Source: Tautonia plasticadhaerens
Lineage (GTDB): Bacteria > Planctomycetota > Planctomycetia > Isosphaerales > Isosphaeraceae
NCBI RefSeq assembly: GCF_007752535.1
Contig: NZ_CP036426.1
Location: forward strand, 6,262,001-6,326,000
Direction: 5' to 3'
Length of the DNA stretch: 64,000 nt
Shown here: one piece after another, positions 35,061 through 44,500 of the stretch
Layout: the number at the start of each line of letters is the position of its first letter
Position numbering within the stretch: the first letter of the stretch is position 1
Translations under genes and position numbers: made by a program
Notes under the pieces: model-generated
Told to the model about the DNA's origin: nothing
The model's input: the letters and a program-made list of their open reading frames with translations, nothing else
Databases searched by the model: none

Positions 35061-36998
35061 ATGTCCAACTTCGAGCGCCCCGATTCGTACCGGTTCGACG
35101 TCATCGTCATCGGCGCCGGCCATGCCGGGCTGGAGGCCGCCCTCGCATCGGCCCGGATGGGGAGGAGGACGGCGCTTCTGACCCTCAACGTCGACGGGGT
35201 CGGGCAGATGAGCTGCAACCCGGCCATCGGCGGGGTCGCCAAGGGGCAGATCGCCCGGGAGGTCGACGCTCTCGGGGGCGCGATGGGCCTTCTGACCGAC
35301 GCCGCGGGCATCCAGTTCCGCCTGCTCAACCGGGGTAAGGGCCCGGCGATGCACAGCCCCCGGGCCCAGTGCGACAAGAAGGCGTACCAGATCCTCGCCA
35401 AGCTGACCGTCGAGCGCCAGCACCACCTCTCGCTCCGCCAGGAGACGGTGGAGGGGATCGTCGTCGAGGGCGGACGATGCGTCGGCGTCCGGGCCCGGGG
35501 CGGGGCGACCTACCGAGGCCGGGCGGTCGTTGTCACCACCGGCACCTTCCTCCGGGCCCTGATGCACACCGGGGAACAGCAGACCGCCGGCGGACGGGCC
35601 GGCGACGTCTCCGCCGAGGGGCTCTCCGGGGACCTCCGCGCCCTCGGATTCGAGCTGCAACGGTTCAAGACCGGCACGCCGCCCCGGATCAACGGCCGGA
35701 CGATCGACTTCTCGGACCTCGAACCCCAGCCCGGCGACCCCGAACCCGTCCCCTTCTCATTCCTGACCGACCGGATCGACGCCCCGCAGCTCGACTGTCA
35801 CCTCACCTACACCAATCCCGCCGTCCACGACCGGATCCGGGCCAACCTGCACCGGGCCCCGATGTACTCCGGCCAGATCCAGGGCACCGGGCCCCGCTAC
35901 TGCCCGTCCATCGAGGACAAGGTCGTCCGGTTCGCCGATCGCGAGCAGCACCAGATCTTCCTGGAGCCCGAGGGGCGTCAGACCCTCGAATACTACTGCA
36001 ACGGCATCTCGACCAGCCTCCCCCGGGACGTCCAGGAGGAGGTCATCCCACTGATCCCCGGGCTGGAGCGGGCCGAGATCCTCCGGTTCGGCTACGCCGT
36101 CGAGTACGACTTCGCCCCGCCGACCCAGCTCGATCCCACGCTCCAGACCAAGCGCGTCCCCGGCCTCTTCTTCGCCGGCCAGATCAACGGCACGACCGGA
36201 TACGAGGAGGCGGCCGCGCAGGGGATCGTCGCCGGAGTCAACGCCGCACTCGCCAGCACCGGGGACGAGCCGGTCGTCATCGACCGGACGACCGCCTACA
36301 TAGGGGTCCTCATCGACGACCTCGTGACCAAGGGCGTCGACGAGCCCTACCGGATGTTCACCAGCCGGGCCGAATACCGCCTCCTGCTCCGTCACGACAA
36401 CGCCGACCTCCGCCTCACCGAGCTCGGCCGCCGCCTCGGCCTGGTCGACGACGATCGCTGGGCCCGGTTCTCCCGACGCCGGGGCCGCATCGCCGAGCTG
36501 GACACCGTGCTGAAGTCCGTCCGGGTCGACGGCCAGTCCCTGGGGCAGATGCTCCGACGCCCCGAGGTCTCCTGGGAGGACCTCAAGCGGCTGCAGCCCT
36601 CGCTCGCAGGGTTCGATGACGACGGGACCGGCGCGGTCGGTCAGGCCATCCTCGAGGCGAAATACGGCGGCTACATCGCCCGACAGGCGGCGGAGATTGA
36701 GAAGTTCCGACGGCTCGAGGACAAGCCGATCCCCCCGGATTTCGATTACGAGGCGATCCCCCAACTCCGAGCCGAGGCCCGAGAGAAGCTGCGACGAGTC
36801 CGCCCCCGCTCGATCGGGCAGGCCGGTCGGATCAGCGGCATGAACCCCGCCGACCTCTCCACGCTCCTCGTCTCCCTGAAGCGCCGGCACCCGTCGGGCC
36901 GCGGGCCCGACGCCCGCCCCCCCACCGTCCCGGATGGCCCCATCCCGTCCGCCGACCCGTTGCCCCCGACCGATGACGAGGGCGTCCCCCTCCCATAG
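35061..36998 (+). CDS. mnmG: tRNA uridine-5-carboxymethylaminomethyl modification enzyme
   Basis: The FAD-dependent subunit that, with MnmE, installs the (carboxymethyl)aminomethyl group at C5 of wobble uridine-34. The 645-residue length is normal for MnmG (about 620-650). Visible: the dinucleotide fold '[16 protein letters not shown]' (residues 14-29), '[20 protein letters not shown]', '[11 protein letters not shown]', '[21 protein letters not shown]' and '[18 protein letters not shown]', with the helical C-terminal MnmE/tRNA-binding region ('[17 protein letters not shown]'). The last 30 residues are Pro-rich and extend past the conserved end. No mnmE is next to it. No clear ribosome site precedes the ATG. 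Confidence 0.95.
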   Translation: MSNFERPDSYRFDVIVIGAGHAGLEAALASARMGRRTALLTLNVDGVGQMSCNPAIGGVAKGQIAREVDALGGAMGLLTDAAGIQFRLLNRGKGPAMHSPRAQCDKKAYQILAKLTVERQHHLSLRQETVEGIVVEGGRCVGVRARGGATYRGRAVVVTTGTFLRALMHTGEQQTAGGRAGDVSAEGLSGDLRALGFELQRFKTGTPPRINGRTIDFSDLEPQPGDPEPVPFSFLTDRIDAPQLDCHLTYTNPAVHDRIRANLHRAPMYSGQIQGTGPRYCPSIEDKVVRFADREQHQIFLEPEGRQTLEYYCNGISTSLPRDVQEEVIPLIPGLERAEILRFGYAVEYDFAPPTQLDPTLQTKRVPGLFFAGQINGTTGYEEAAAQGIVAGVNAALASTGDEPVVIDRTTAYIGVLIDDLVTKGVDEPYRMFTSRAEYRLLLRHDNADLRLTELGRRLGLVDDDRWARFSRRRGRIAELDTVLKSVRVDGQSLGQMLRRPEVSWEDLKRLQPSLAGFDDDGTGAVGQAILEAKYGGYIARQAAEIEKFRRLEDKPIPPDFDYEAIPQLRAEAREKLRRVRPRSIGQAGRISGMNPADLSTLLVSLKRRHPSGRGPDARPPTVPDGPIPSADPLPPTDDEGVPLP

Positions 36999-36999
36999 C

Positions 37000-37015
37000 G
37001 CCCTGATCGCAGGGC
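37000..37015 (+). terminator. Short hairpin after mnmG
   Basis: A 6-bp perfect stem (GCCCTG/CAGGGC) with an ATCG loop begins 2 bp after the mnmG stop. It is a possible terminator, but short and without a T tract. Confidence 0.35.
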
Positions 37016-37061
37016 CGACGGTAGGTCATCGATTCATCCCGACCGCGTTGTCTTCTCTGGG

Positions 37062-37090
37062 TTGACAGGAAAGGGACCTAACCTAATAAT
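37062..37090 (+). promoter_or_regulatory. Near-consensus sigma-70 promoter
   Basis: TTGACA at 37062-37067, a 17-nt spacer and AATAAT at 37085-37090: a perfect -35 and a -10 with one mismatch, rare in this GC-rich genome. It reads toward the HTH-receiver gene, leaving a leader of about 270 nt. Expected transcription start is near 37097. Confidence 0.7.
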
Positions 37091-37369
37091 TGGCGATGTC
37101 GGTAATTTCGGCAAAATCGCGAGTTTTTGACGGGCACTTGGGGAAGGTCGGCATTATACTGCGGGTCCGATCGCCCAGACGGCTTCGAGGCCGATTGCGG
37201 GGATCGGGCAATGGAGGGGCTCGGCGTCGTTACAGCGGGCGGGTCCGATTTCAGGGAGGAATCGAGGGCGCCCGGCGAGGGGATCGGACCGGATCGGACG
37301 GGGTGTCCGGCGGGTCCGGTCGAGCCGGAGCAAGGCCCGGGGGCTCGTGTCAAGGGGGCGTACCCGACG

Positions 37370-37951
37370 ATGAAGACCGTCTTTACGACCGGTGAGGCCG
37401 CCAAGATCTGCAAGGTGAGTCAGCAGACGATCATCCGCTGCTTCGACTCCGGTCAGCTCAAGGGCTTCCGCGTCCCGGGCTCCCGATTCCGCCGCATCCC
37501 TCGCGATGCCCTCTATCGCTTCATGCGGGAGAACAACATCCCCACCGACGCGCTGGAGAGCGGCCGACGCAAGATCCTCGTCGTCGACGACGAGCCGGAG
37601 GTCGTCCAGATCATCAAGGACGCCCTGCTCGCCGACGGCCGGTTCGAGGTGAAGGACGTCGACAACGGCTTCGGCGCCGGCATGATGGCCAAGGAGTACC
37701 ACCCCGACTTGATGGTCCTGGACATCATGCTGCCGGACATCAACGGCAAGGCCGTCTGCGAGTTGGTCCGCCGCGACCCGTCGATGTCGGATATCAAGAT
37801 CTTCTGCATCTCGGGGATGATCGAGGAGGACAAGATCGACGACCTGAAGGAATCCGGCGCCGACGACTTCATGTCCAAGCCGCTGGACGTCGACGAGCTG
37901 ATCCGCCGGATCTGCAAGCACCTCGACCTGGAGATGCCGGCCACGCCCTGA
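37370..37951 (+). CDS. Response regulator with N-terminal MerR/excisionase-type HTH
   Basis: A 193-residue protein from the ATG at 37370, with an AAGGGGG ribosome site. Residues 1-55 are a MerR/excisionase-type helix-turn-helix ('FTTGEAAKICKVSQQTIIR', 'GFRVPGSRFRRIPRDALYRF'). Residues about 68-190 form a receiver domain: acidic pocket 'LVVDDEPEV', phospho-acceptor D118 in 'LMVLDIMLPDING', 'CISGM' in place of the usual T/S segment, and K170 in 'FMSKPLDVDEL'. The order, DNA-binding first and receiver last, is the reverse of classic response regulators. Its own strong promoter and long leader stand upstream. A histidine kinase follows on the same strand, separated by a hairpin, so it is a plausible partner. 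Confidence 0.88.
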   Translation: MKTVFTTGEAAKICKVSQQTIIRCFDSGQLKGFRVPGSRFRRIPRDALYRFMRENNIPTDALESGRRKILVVDDEPEVVQIIKDALLADGRFEVKDVDNGFGAGMMAKEYHPDLMVLDIMLPDINGKAVCELVRRDPSMSDIKIFCISGMIEEDKIDDLKESGADDFMSKPLDVDELIRRICKHLDLEMPATP

Positions 37952-37978
37952 CCCGGTCGGGTCCTACCCCACTTTTCA

Positions 37979-38016
37979 GGCCCGTCCGGCCCGGCCTCGG
38001 CTTGACCGGACGGGCC
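37979..38016 (+). terminator. Hairpin between regulator and kinase genes
   Basis: An 11-bp perfect stem (GGCCCGTCCGG at 37979-37989 with CCGGACGGGCC at 38006-38016) and a 16-nt loop lie 27 bp after the regulator stop. It likely ends or attenuates that transcript before the histidine kinase gene. No T tract follows. Confidence 0.55.
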
Positions 38017-38108
38017 GATTGTCCTAATGTCTCCCCGCCGCCGCGCCCCGCGGCGACGGGTCGCCGGGCCGAGCCGAGGCCCGGCCCATCGGGAAGGAGC
38101 CCGATCGG

Positions 38109-39740
38109 GTGCGAGGGCCTCGACCGACCACCGGAACCGGCGCCGACGGCCCGATCCGGGACCGACTCGACCGCCTCGGCGGGCTACCGCTTCGGCCGTC
38201 GACCGTCCGTTCCCTGCTCCGGGACGGGCCCGGGGCCGCCGCCGGGCTGGATCTCCTCGACCCCGGCTGGGCGGTCCTCGTGTCCGCCCGAGGCCCTGAC
38301 CTCGCGCCGGAGTTGCTCGCCGAACTCCCCTTCTGGTCTCCCTGCGACGTCGGCGCCGCCGAGGCCCGGGATCGGCTCTGGCGATTCTCGGTGGCGACGG
38401 CCCTGGCCGCCCGACGACTGGCCGAACTGGAGGGCGACCCGGATCCCGACGCCTCCGGCCGTTCGGGTCTGCTCCACCCGATCGCCCTGTGGGCCCTGGC
38501 CGCCGTCGCCCCCAACGGGCTCTCGGCGTGGCTGGAGGCCGACGACCAGGCCCGCCGACGCCTGGAGTCGTCATGGTTCGGCCGGGATCCGGCAGACTTC
38601 GGGCACTCGATGGCCCGGCGATGGGGGTGCGATCCCGACGTCCTCGACGCGACCCTGTTCGCCGGCCGATCCAACCCGGTCCCACCCGGACTGGTGACTG
38701 ATCCGGCGGGGCTCGACCGACTCAGGGCCGCTCGGCGACAGGCCATGCGGACGCCCTGGGCCCTGCCCGGACCTCGTCCCGAGATAGGGCTCGACGAAGT
38801 CGATCGTCGGGGGCTGCTGGCGAAGGTCCAGTCGCTCAGCGCCGGAGGTCTGACCGGCGGCGGATCCCCGGCGGACGAGGCCGAACTGCTCCGCGACGCG
38901 TCCCGGCTGTTCGCCCGAAACCGGCAGTTTGAACGCGAGTTGGGGGAACTCGACCGCCGGCTCTCGGCGGCGATCGGGGCCCTCGACCGGCCCCCGACCG
39001 ACCCGCCATTCCAGGACCCGGGGGCCGTCCTCGATGCGATGGCCGAGTTCGCCGCCGGGGCGGCCCACGAGCTGAACAACCCGCTGGCGATCGTCGCCGG
39101 TCGGGCCCAGTTGCTCCAGGCCCGGCTGGAGGACCCTGAACATCGGCTCGCCCTCCAGACGATCATCGGCCAGGCCCGTCGAGCCCACCAGATCCTCCGG
39201 GACCTGATTTACATCGCCCGGCCGCCCTCCCCTCGCCGGATGCCGTGCGTGCCGGATCGCGTCTTACGAGACGCCGTCGAAGACCTCCAGGACGAGGCCC
39301 GTTCCAGGGAGATCCAGCTTTCCTCCCGACTCTCCCGTTCCTCGACCGCCGTCTCGACGGACCCCGAGGCCCTCCGCCACCTGGCCGACGCCCTGCTCCG
39401 CAACGCCCTGGAGGCGACCGATCCGGGCGGGGAGGTTGTCCTGGAATCGATCGATGATCCCCGGTCGATCGTCTGGGAAGTCCGGGATAATGGCATCGGT
39501 CTGGACGAAGACCGCGCCGCCCACCTGCTGGACCCTTTCTACTGCGGCAGGCAGGCCGGGCGGGGGCTCGGCCTCGGCCTGCCCCGTGTCGCCCGGTTCG
39601 TGAGTGCGGTCGGCGGCCGGATCCGCTGGGAGTCGGCGGACGGGCCCGGGACGGTCGTCCGGGTCGAGCTGCCGATCGGAGTCGTGGACGAACCCGCCAC
39701 GATCGATCTGAATCGACCCGGCGTCAGGGACGCGAGCTGA
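38109..39740 (+). CDS. Histidine kinase with HDOD-like N-terminal domain
   Basis: A 543-residue protein, GTG start with an AAGGAG ribosome site. Residues about 22-215 resemble an HDOD-type helical domain ('LGGLPLRPSTVRSLLRDGPG', 'ARDRLWRFSVATALAARRLA'). Residues about 270-300 are a helical linker. The kinase core has the H-box with H320 in 'GAAHELNNPLAIVAGRAQLL', the N-box 'LADALLRNALEATDPGG', G1 'WEVRDNGIGLDED', an F-box-like 'LLDPFYCGRQAG', and G2 'RGLGLGLPRVARFV'. No transmembrane segment is seen, so it is cytoplasmic. It follows the HTH-receiver gene by 157 bp with a hairpin between. Pairing with that regulator is inferred from position. Confidence 0.85.
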   Translation: MRGPRPTTGTGADGPIRDRLDRLGGLPLRPSTVRSLLRDGPGAAAGLDLLDPGWAVLVSARGPDLAPELLAELPFWSPCDVGAAEARDRLWRFSVATALAARRLAELEGDPDPDASGRSGLLHPIALWALAAVAPNGLSAWLEADDQARRRLESSWFGRDPADFGHSMARRWGCDPDVLDATLFAGRSNPVPPGLVTDPAGLDRLRAARRQAMRTPWALPGPRPEIGLDEVDRRGLLAKVQSLSAGGLTGGGSPADEAELLRDASRLFARNRQFERELGELDRRLSAAIGALDRPPTDPPFQDPGAVLDAMAEFAAGAAHELNNPLAIVAGRAQLLQARLEDPEHRLALQTIIGQARRAHQILRDLIYIARPPSPRRMPCVPDRVLRDAVEDLQDEARSREIQLSSRLSRSSTAVSTDPEALRHLADALLRNALEATDPGGEVVLESIDDPRSIVWEVRDNGIGLDEDRAAHLLDPFYCGRQAGRGLGLGLPRVARFVSAVGGRIRWESADGPGTVVRVELPIGVVDEPATIDLNRPGVRDAS

Positions 39741-39760
39741 ACGGGCGACGGGTCGGCCGA

Positions 39761-40057
39761 TCAGGCGATGGCGGTGTTCCAGACCATCTGATCGGCGATC
39801 TCGTGGCAGTCGATGCAGAGATAGGTCACGTTCAGCGGCTCGTCGTAGCTCCAGTGGTGCCGTTGGAGCCGCTGACGGCGGTGACACCAGGTACAGACCT
39901 TCGGGCGACAGATCAACCCCAACTGCTCGGCCAGCGCGGCGGCGTATCGGGCCGATCGCGTCCGGATCCGGCGAGGCTTGCCGGGATGATTGCAAATGTC
40001 GAGGTGACGACGGAGCCGGAGGAACTTGGCGCGATGCCTGTTCGGGCCTCGTTTCAT
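39761..40057 (-). CDS. Small HNH/treble-clef zinc protein
   Basis: A 98-residue protein. The core is a treble-clef-like HNH module: 'CTWCHRRQRLQRHHWSY' followed by 'DEPLNVTYLCIDCHEIAD', giving two CxxC knuckles and a His-His pair. The spacing and the 'HHxxYxxPLxVxxLCxxCH' pattern match small HNH proteins found mainly in phages and mobile DNA. The N-terminal half is very basic (Arg/Lys-rich), fitting nucleic-acid binding. Nuclease activity is not proven; several such proteins are only zinc-binding. Its stop lies 20 bp from the convergent histidine kinase stop. It may be a mobile-element remnant. Confidence 0.72.
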   Translation of the reverse strand: MKRGPNRHRAKFLRLRRHLDICNHPGKPRRIRTRSARYAAALAEQLGLICRPKVCTWCHRRQRLQRHHWSYDEPLNVTYLCIDCHEIADQMVWNTAIA

Positions 40058-40397
40058 CGTCGCTTTCCCGCGAAGGAACCAGGGGGCCAGCCAGGACGGC
40101 GACTGCGGTTCCCACTCCTTCGGCGGCGCTCCGCCCGGAGATTCTCCTCAACCGACTCTCCGATCGTGTTGTCATCGGAATCATACCGCAAGACCGGGGC
40201 CGGGGCCAATCAGACCGATCGAATCGCCTGAGTGATCCGGACCTGGACGCTCGGAGGCGGCCCGATGTCGATCGTTTGCTGATGTTTGTCCCTGAACGGC
40301 CGCCGGTGCCCGAGCCGGGGTCGCCTCAGGCTCTGCTCCGGGCTTCCCCGCCGGACCAGGCAGTCATGAGACGACTCCGGACAGGTCCGTTGACGGC
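40058..40397. other. 340-bp intergenic region
   Basis: Between the HNH gene start and the ROK kinase stop, both on the minus strand. Open frames here lack recognisable features. An 11-bp direct repeat (CAGGTCCGTTG at 40382 and 40399) straddles the end of the ROK gene. I see no convincing promoter. Confidence 0.4.
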
Positions 40398-41402
40398 TCA
40401 GGTCCGTTGCGGTTCCCCGGTCCCGACGAACCGCTCACGGGCGATCAGGGCGGCGCCGAGCAGGCCGGAATCGTCCCCCAGCTCGGCCTGTTCGATGCGG
40501 ACCAGGCGATCCGGATCGGCCATCGCCTGGGCTCGCGCGGCGTTCCGGACCAGGTCGACGAATGGGCCGCCGAGGGCCTCGGTGACCCCCCCGCCGACGA
40601 TGATGATCTCCGGCCCGAGCACGTTCATGAGCCCTCCCAACGCCAGCCCCAGGAACCGGGCGGCGCGGTCGACCTCGTGCACGGCGACCGGATCTCCCGA
40701 CCGATAGGCGCCGGAGAGTTCCTTGCTCTTGAGCCGGGAGGTCTTGCTCTTGACCACGTCTCGGAGCGGGGTCGAGGCCCCCTTCTTGATCGCCTTATAG
40801 ACCCGTCGGGTGATCGCCGTCCGGCTGGCGACCGCCTCCAGGCACCCCTTCCGGCCGCAGCCGCATTTCGGGCCGTCGGCCTTGACGATCAGGTGACCGA
40901 TCTCTCCGGCGTTGCCGGTCACTCCCGTGACGATCCGGCCGTCCCGAATCAGGCAACCGCCGATCCCGGTGCCGACGAACGCGGCGAGCACGTCGCGATA
41001 CCCCCGGCCGGCGCCGAGCTTGAACTCGCCGTAGCCGCCGACCCTCACGTCGTTCTGCACGGCGACCGGCGTGCCGAAGGCTTCCTCGAGCGTTCCCTTG
41101 AGGGGGAAGTCGGTGACGTTGAGATTGGGGCTCGACCGGATCACCCCGGCATCCACGTCGAGCGGGCCGGGAGAGCCGATCCCGATCGCCGACAGGCGCT
41201 CCGGCCCGATCCCGGCGACCTGCAACGCGTCCCGGCCCGCCGAGACGAGCGCCTCTCGGAGCGCCTCCGGCCCTTCACGGGCGGGGGTCGACTCCTTGGC
41301 CCGGCCCACGATCCGGTGCTGATCGTCGACCACGCCGGCCAGGATTTTCGTGCCCCCTAGGTCGATCCCCAGGACAAGGGACCCTTCGGCTGGCGTGGTC
41401 AT
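40398..41402 (-). CDS. ROK-family glucokinase
   Basis: A 334-residue sugar kinase that likely phosphorylates glucose with ATP. The phosphate-binding 'LGIDLGGTKILAGVVDD' (about residues 10-26), 'GIGSPGPLDVDAG', 'VQNDVRVGGYGEFKLGAG' with the catalytic Asp, 'FVGTGIGGCLI', and the ROK zinc motif 'CGCGRKGCLEAVASRTAI' are all present. The ATG at 41402 is chosen; the frame upstream to 41528 adds 42 unrelated residues and would overlap the GAP1-like gene. No helix-turn-helix precedes the kinase domain, so it is an enzyme, not a ROK repressor. Closely related members act on other hexoses or glucosamine, so the substrate is inferred. Confidence 0.9.
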   Translation of the reverse strand: MTTPAEGSLVLGIDLGGTKILAGVVDDQHRIVGRAKESTPAREGPEALREALVSAGRDALQVAGIGPERLSAIGIGSPGPLDVDAGVIRSSPNLNVTDFPLKGTLEEAFGTPVAVQNDVRVGGYGEFKLGAGRGYRDVLAAFVGTGIGGCLIRDGRIVTGVTGNAGEIGHLIVKADGPKCGCGRKGCLEAVASRTAITRRVYKAIKKGASTPLRDVVKSKTSRLKSKELSGAYRSGDPVAVHEVDRAARFLGLALGGLMNVLGPEIIIVGGGVTEALGGPFVDLVRNAARAQAMADPDRLVRIEQAELGDDSGLLGAALIARERFVGTGEPQRT

Positions 41403-41524
41403 CGTCCGCGCTCCGTGATGGGTGTTGGGCTCGGTGGCCGTCGTCGCGACCGAGCAAGGTCGTCTCGTCCTCGGATGCGCGGGAACTCGGCAATCCGCGT
41501 TCCCGTCGCGAGGGGGTCCCCCGC

Positions 41525-44500
41525 TCAATCATCGAGTTGCAAGGCCATCTGATGCGACAGGTCCCGGGCCAACTGGAGCCGATCCCGGGGGATGACAATC
41601 CCCGACCCGGCGATCGCCTCGAGGTGGGAGAGGAGCCGGGGGCTCGAACGGAGGCCGATCCGCTTCACGGCCCATCGGGCCGTCGCCTCGACCTCGTACG
41701 AACCCGGGCCCGGATGATCCAGCGCGAGGATGAGCCATGCGAGGAAATCATACCGATCGTGTCGTACCAGCGACGAGATCGGGGGGGAGATTCCGGGGGC
41801 CTCCGATTTCCTCCATAGTGCCAGCTCGGTCCATCGGGCCTCCGAAGTCTTCCCGCCCCAGTGGAACTCCGTGAGGGCCCGGATGCAGGACCATCGATCG
41901 GCTTCCGGACCGGGGAGACTGGCCTCGGGGCCAGACGCGGAGGAGGCGAAGTCCACTCGACCCTCCCCGAGTTCCGGGAGCAAATCCGGATCATCCCGGA
42001 CGGTCGCTGAGGGCCGACCGGGCCCCCGCACGCACAACCAGGCCTCGATGGGGTTCAGGCACCGGGGAGAGGGGAGCGGGGCCATCGGGATGATCCCGGG
42101 GAAGGCGACCCGAAGGTCGACGGTGCCGTCCCCCCGGGATTCCCCGAGCCACCAGCGGAGACCGCCTACCGTCCTCAGGTCGCCGGCGAATTCGGGGACG
42201 ACGGCGGCGAGCCTCGGGCCGTCGCAGGAGTTGAGCAGCACCTCAAAGAACCGGGCGGAGTGCGTCCCCTTGTCCAACGATCGGTCCCAGCCTCGGGCCA
42301 CATCGCCCGCGAGGCGAGCATGCTGCGAACGCAGGTCGCGTCCCACGTCGCGATCGAGGGCCCGATAGGCCCGCTCGTCCCGCAGCAAGCCCGATCGCAG
42401 GTCCCAGGCCGCCTGGGGGTCGGCCGACCGCCGGCTGGTCTCGGACACGACCGCAGAGGCGAGCCCGTCCTCCGGCCAGGACCGGTCGCCCGATCGATCG
42501 ACCCCCAGCCAGGAGACCACGAGACCGAGGCATTCGATCCAGAGTTCCGGGTCGGGGAGGAATTGGAGCAAGAGCCCGGTGATCGGCCCTGCCATCTCGT
42601 CCAGGCCGTCCGCCCCGGCGTCGAACGCCCCCGGCCACCGCTCCGCGCAGCGGACGAAGATCGGCTTGCTCTCGTCGAACTGGCCGCAAGCCAGGTGGTC
42701 GATCAATCGCCCCAACACCGGGGCCCGATCCCCGGCCGGGAGTCGGTCGAGCAAGGCGTCTCCGGGCATCGACGGCCGGCCTTCGAGCAGCAGACCGATG
42801 GCATCGGCGTCGTCGAGCAGGGCAATAGCCTGGCCGGTAAGCCCGGTCTCGTCTCGGACCGTGGCGAGCCATCGTCGGAGGACCTCGCCCCGGGCCCCGA
42901 TGCGGGTCGCCAGGTCGTAAGGAGAGGCGACCACCCGGAGGTAGTGCTCGATCCACCGAGTCGAGGTCGGCCGGTCGGCTTCGCGGATCCGGAGCAACAG
43001 ATCCTCCACCGTCCAGGAATAGGCCTCCGGGGAGGAACCGGGAGCGGAGGAAACCTCCAGGCAGACCCGGGCCAGTTGGGGCATGAGATCCTTCGGCGTT
43101 CGGTCCCGGAGGGCATCCCACTCGACCCGGTCGAACTCGTGGGCGAGGAGGCGACGGATCGCGGGGGAGAGCCAGTCCTCCCCGTCCCGTGAGGCTCTGC
43201 GCAAGGCCCAGCGCTCGAAGACAGCCCGGGACTCGGGATCGCCCCGCTCCAGGAGCCGGGCAAGCGGGATCGATTCCCGATCCTCCCCGGCCGCCTCCGC
43301 GATCAGGTCGAGCACGGTCGGGAGGCTTTCTCGGGATTGCCCGGTCACCAGACCGAGGACCTCCACGAGTGCATCCTCCTTTCCCTCCACACGCAAGAGA
43401 TCGACGGCCACTCGCGCCTTCAACGGGAGCAGGACCCCGAGATCGATCGCGTCTCGACGCTCCAACCATTGGAGGGCCGACCGGCCCGCCTCGGCCGGGA
43501 CGGATCGGATCAGGCCGTCCAGGAACCGGGCGAGTGCGTCCGCGGGGGCGATCCTCCGGAGTGCCGCGTTGAGCATCTGCTCACGCTGGGGGGATTGATA
43601 TCGGATCCAGAAGCGGGCGGCGAGCCGCCCCCAGTCGGCCGAATCCCGGACGCCCTCCTCATCCCAGGTCTCGGGGGCAAGGACCATCGACCAGAACGCC
43701 TCGTGCGATGCCTTTTCCCTCGGGATCTCTCCGACCTGAGGATCCCACCAGCGCGGGCCCCGGGCCCGGGCGAGCTCCCCCGCGAGGCCCGCCGCGGAGG
43801 CCCAGGCGGCCTGTCGGGCGAGCCGGGACCAGTCCAGGTCCGGGGCCAGTCCGGAATCGGGTTGCCTGACGGCTTCCTCCATTCCGATCAACCCGTCGAG
43901 CCAGGAGTCGGACCAGAGGATCGAAGGATCCTCCGGTCGTCGGGCCGATCGGGCCCGGGCGTCGGTCCGGACCCACGCCTCGGCGTCCCGGGGCGAACGC
44001 CGGATGAACCAGGAAGCGAGGATCGAGGCCCAGGCAGGCGGGGTCGTCTCGGGCTCGAACCGACCGGCGCTCAGATCGACGATTGGGCCGAGGCCGGCGA
44101 GGAGGGCGCGATTGAGCATCGGAGACGGGACCGTCCCGTGGATGCGGAACCCGCTCAACTCCTCGGGACGGTCGTGATACGTCGAGAACGTCAACTCGGC
44201 CCGGAGCACCTCGGGGAACGCGAATGTCGCCGCGGCGACGCGGGGGCCGAGCCGATCCGACCGGTCGATCAGGAAGAGGGTCCGGCCGGATCGGACAGCC
44301 TCGGCCACGGCGGCGAGGAGACGGGCAAGCGTCTCGGGGTCGAGATCGAACGTCGGCGAGACGTGCTCGAAGTCCGGGGGGGCGGACAGGTCATCCCGGC
44401 CGACCGTCAGCGGTTCCGGCCGTCGGCCCCGGCTCGGCTCCGGGTCGGAGCGTCTCCAGAAGGGGCGAGCGAAGAGCCCGGCAGGCCATCCGGCGAGGGC

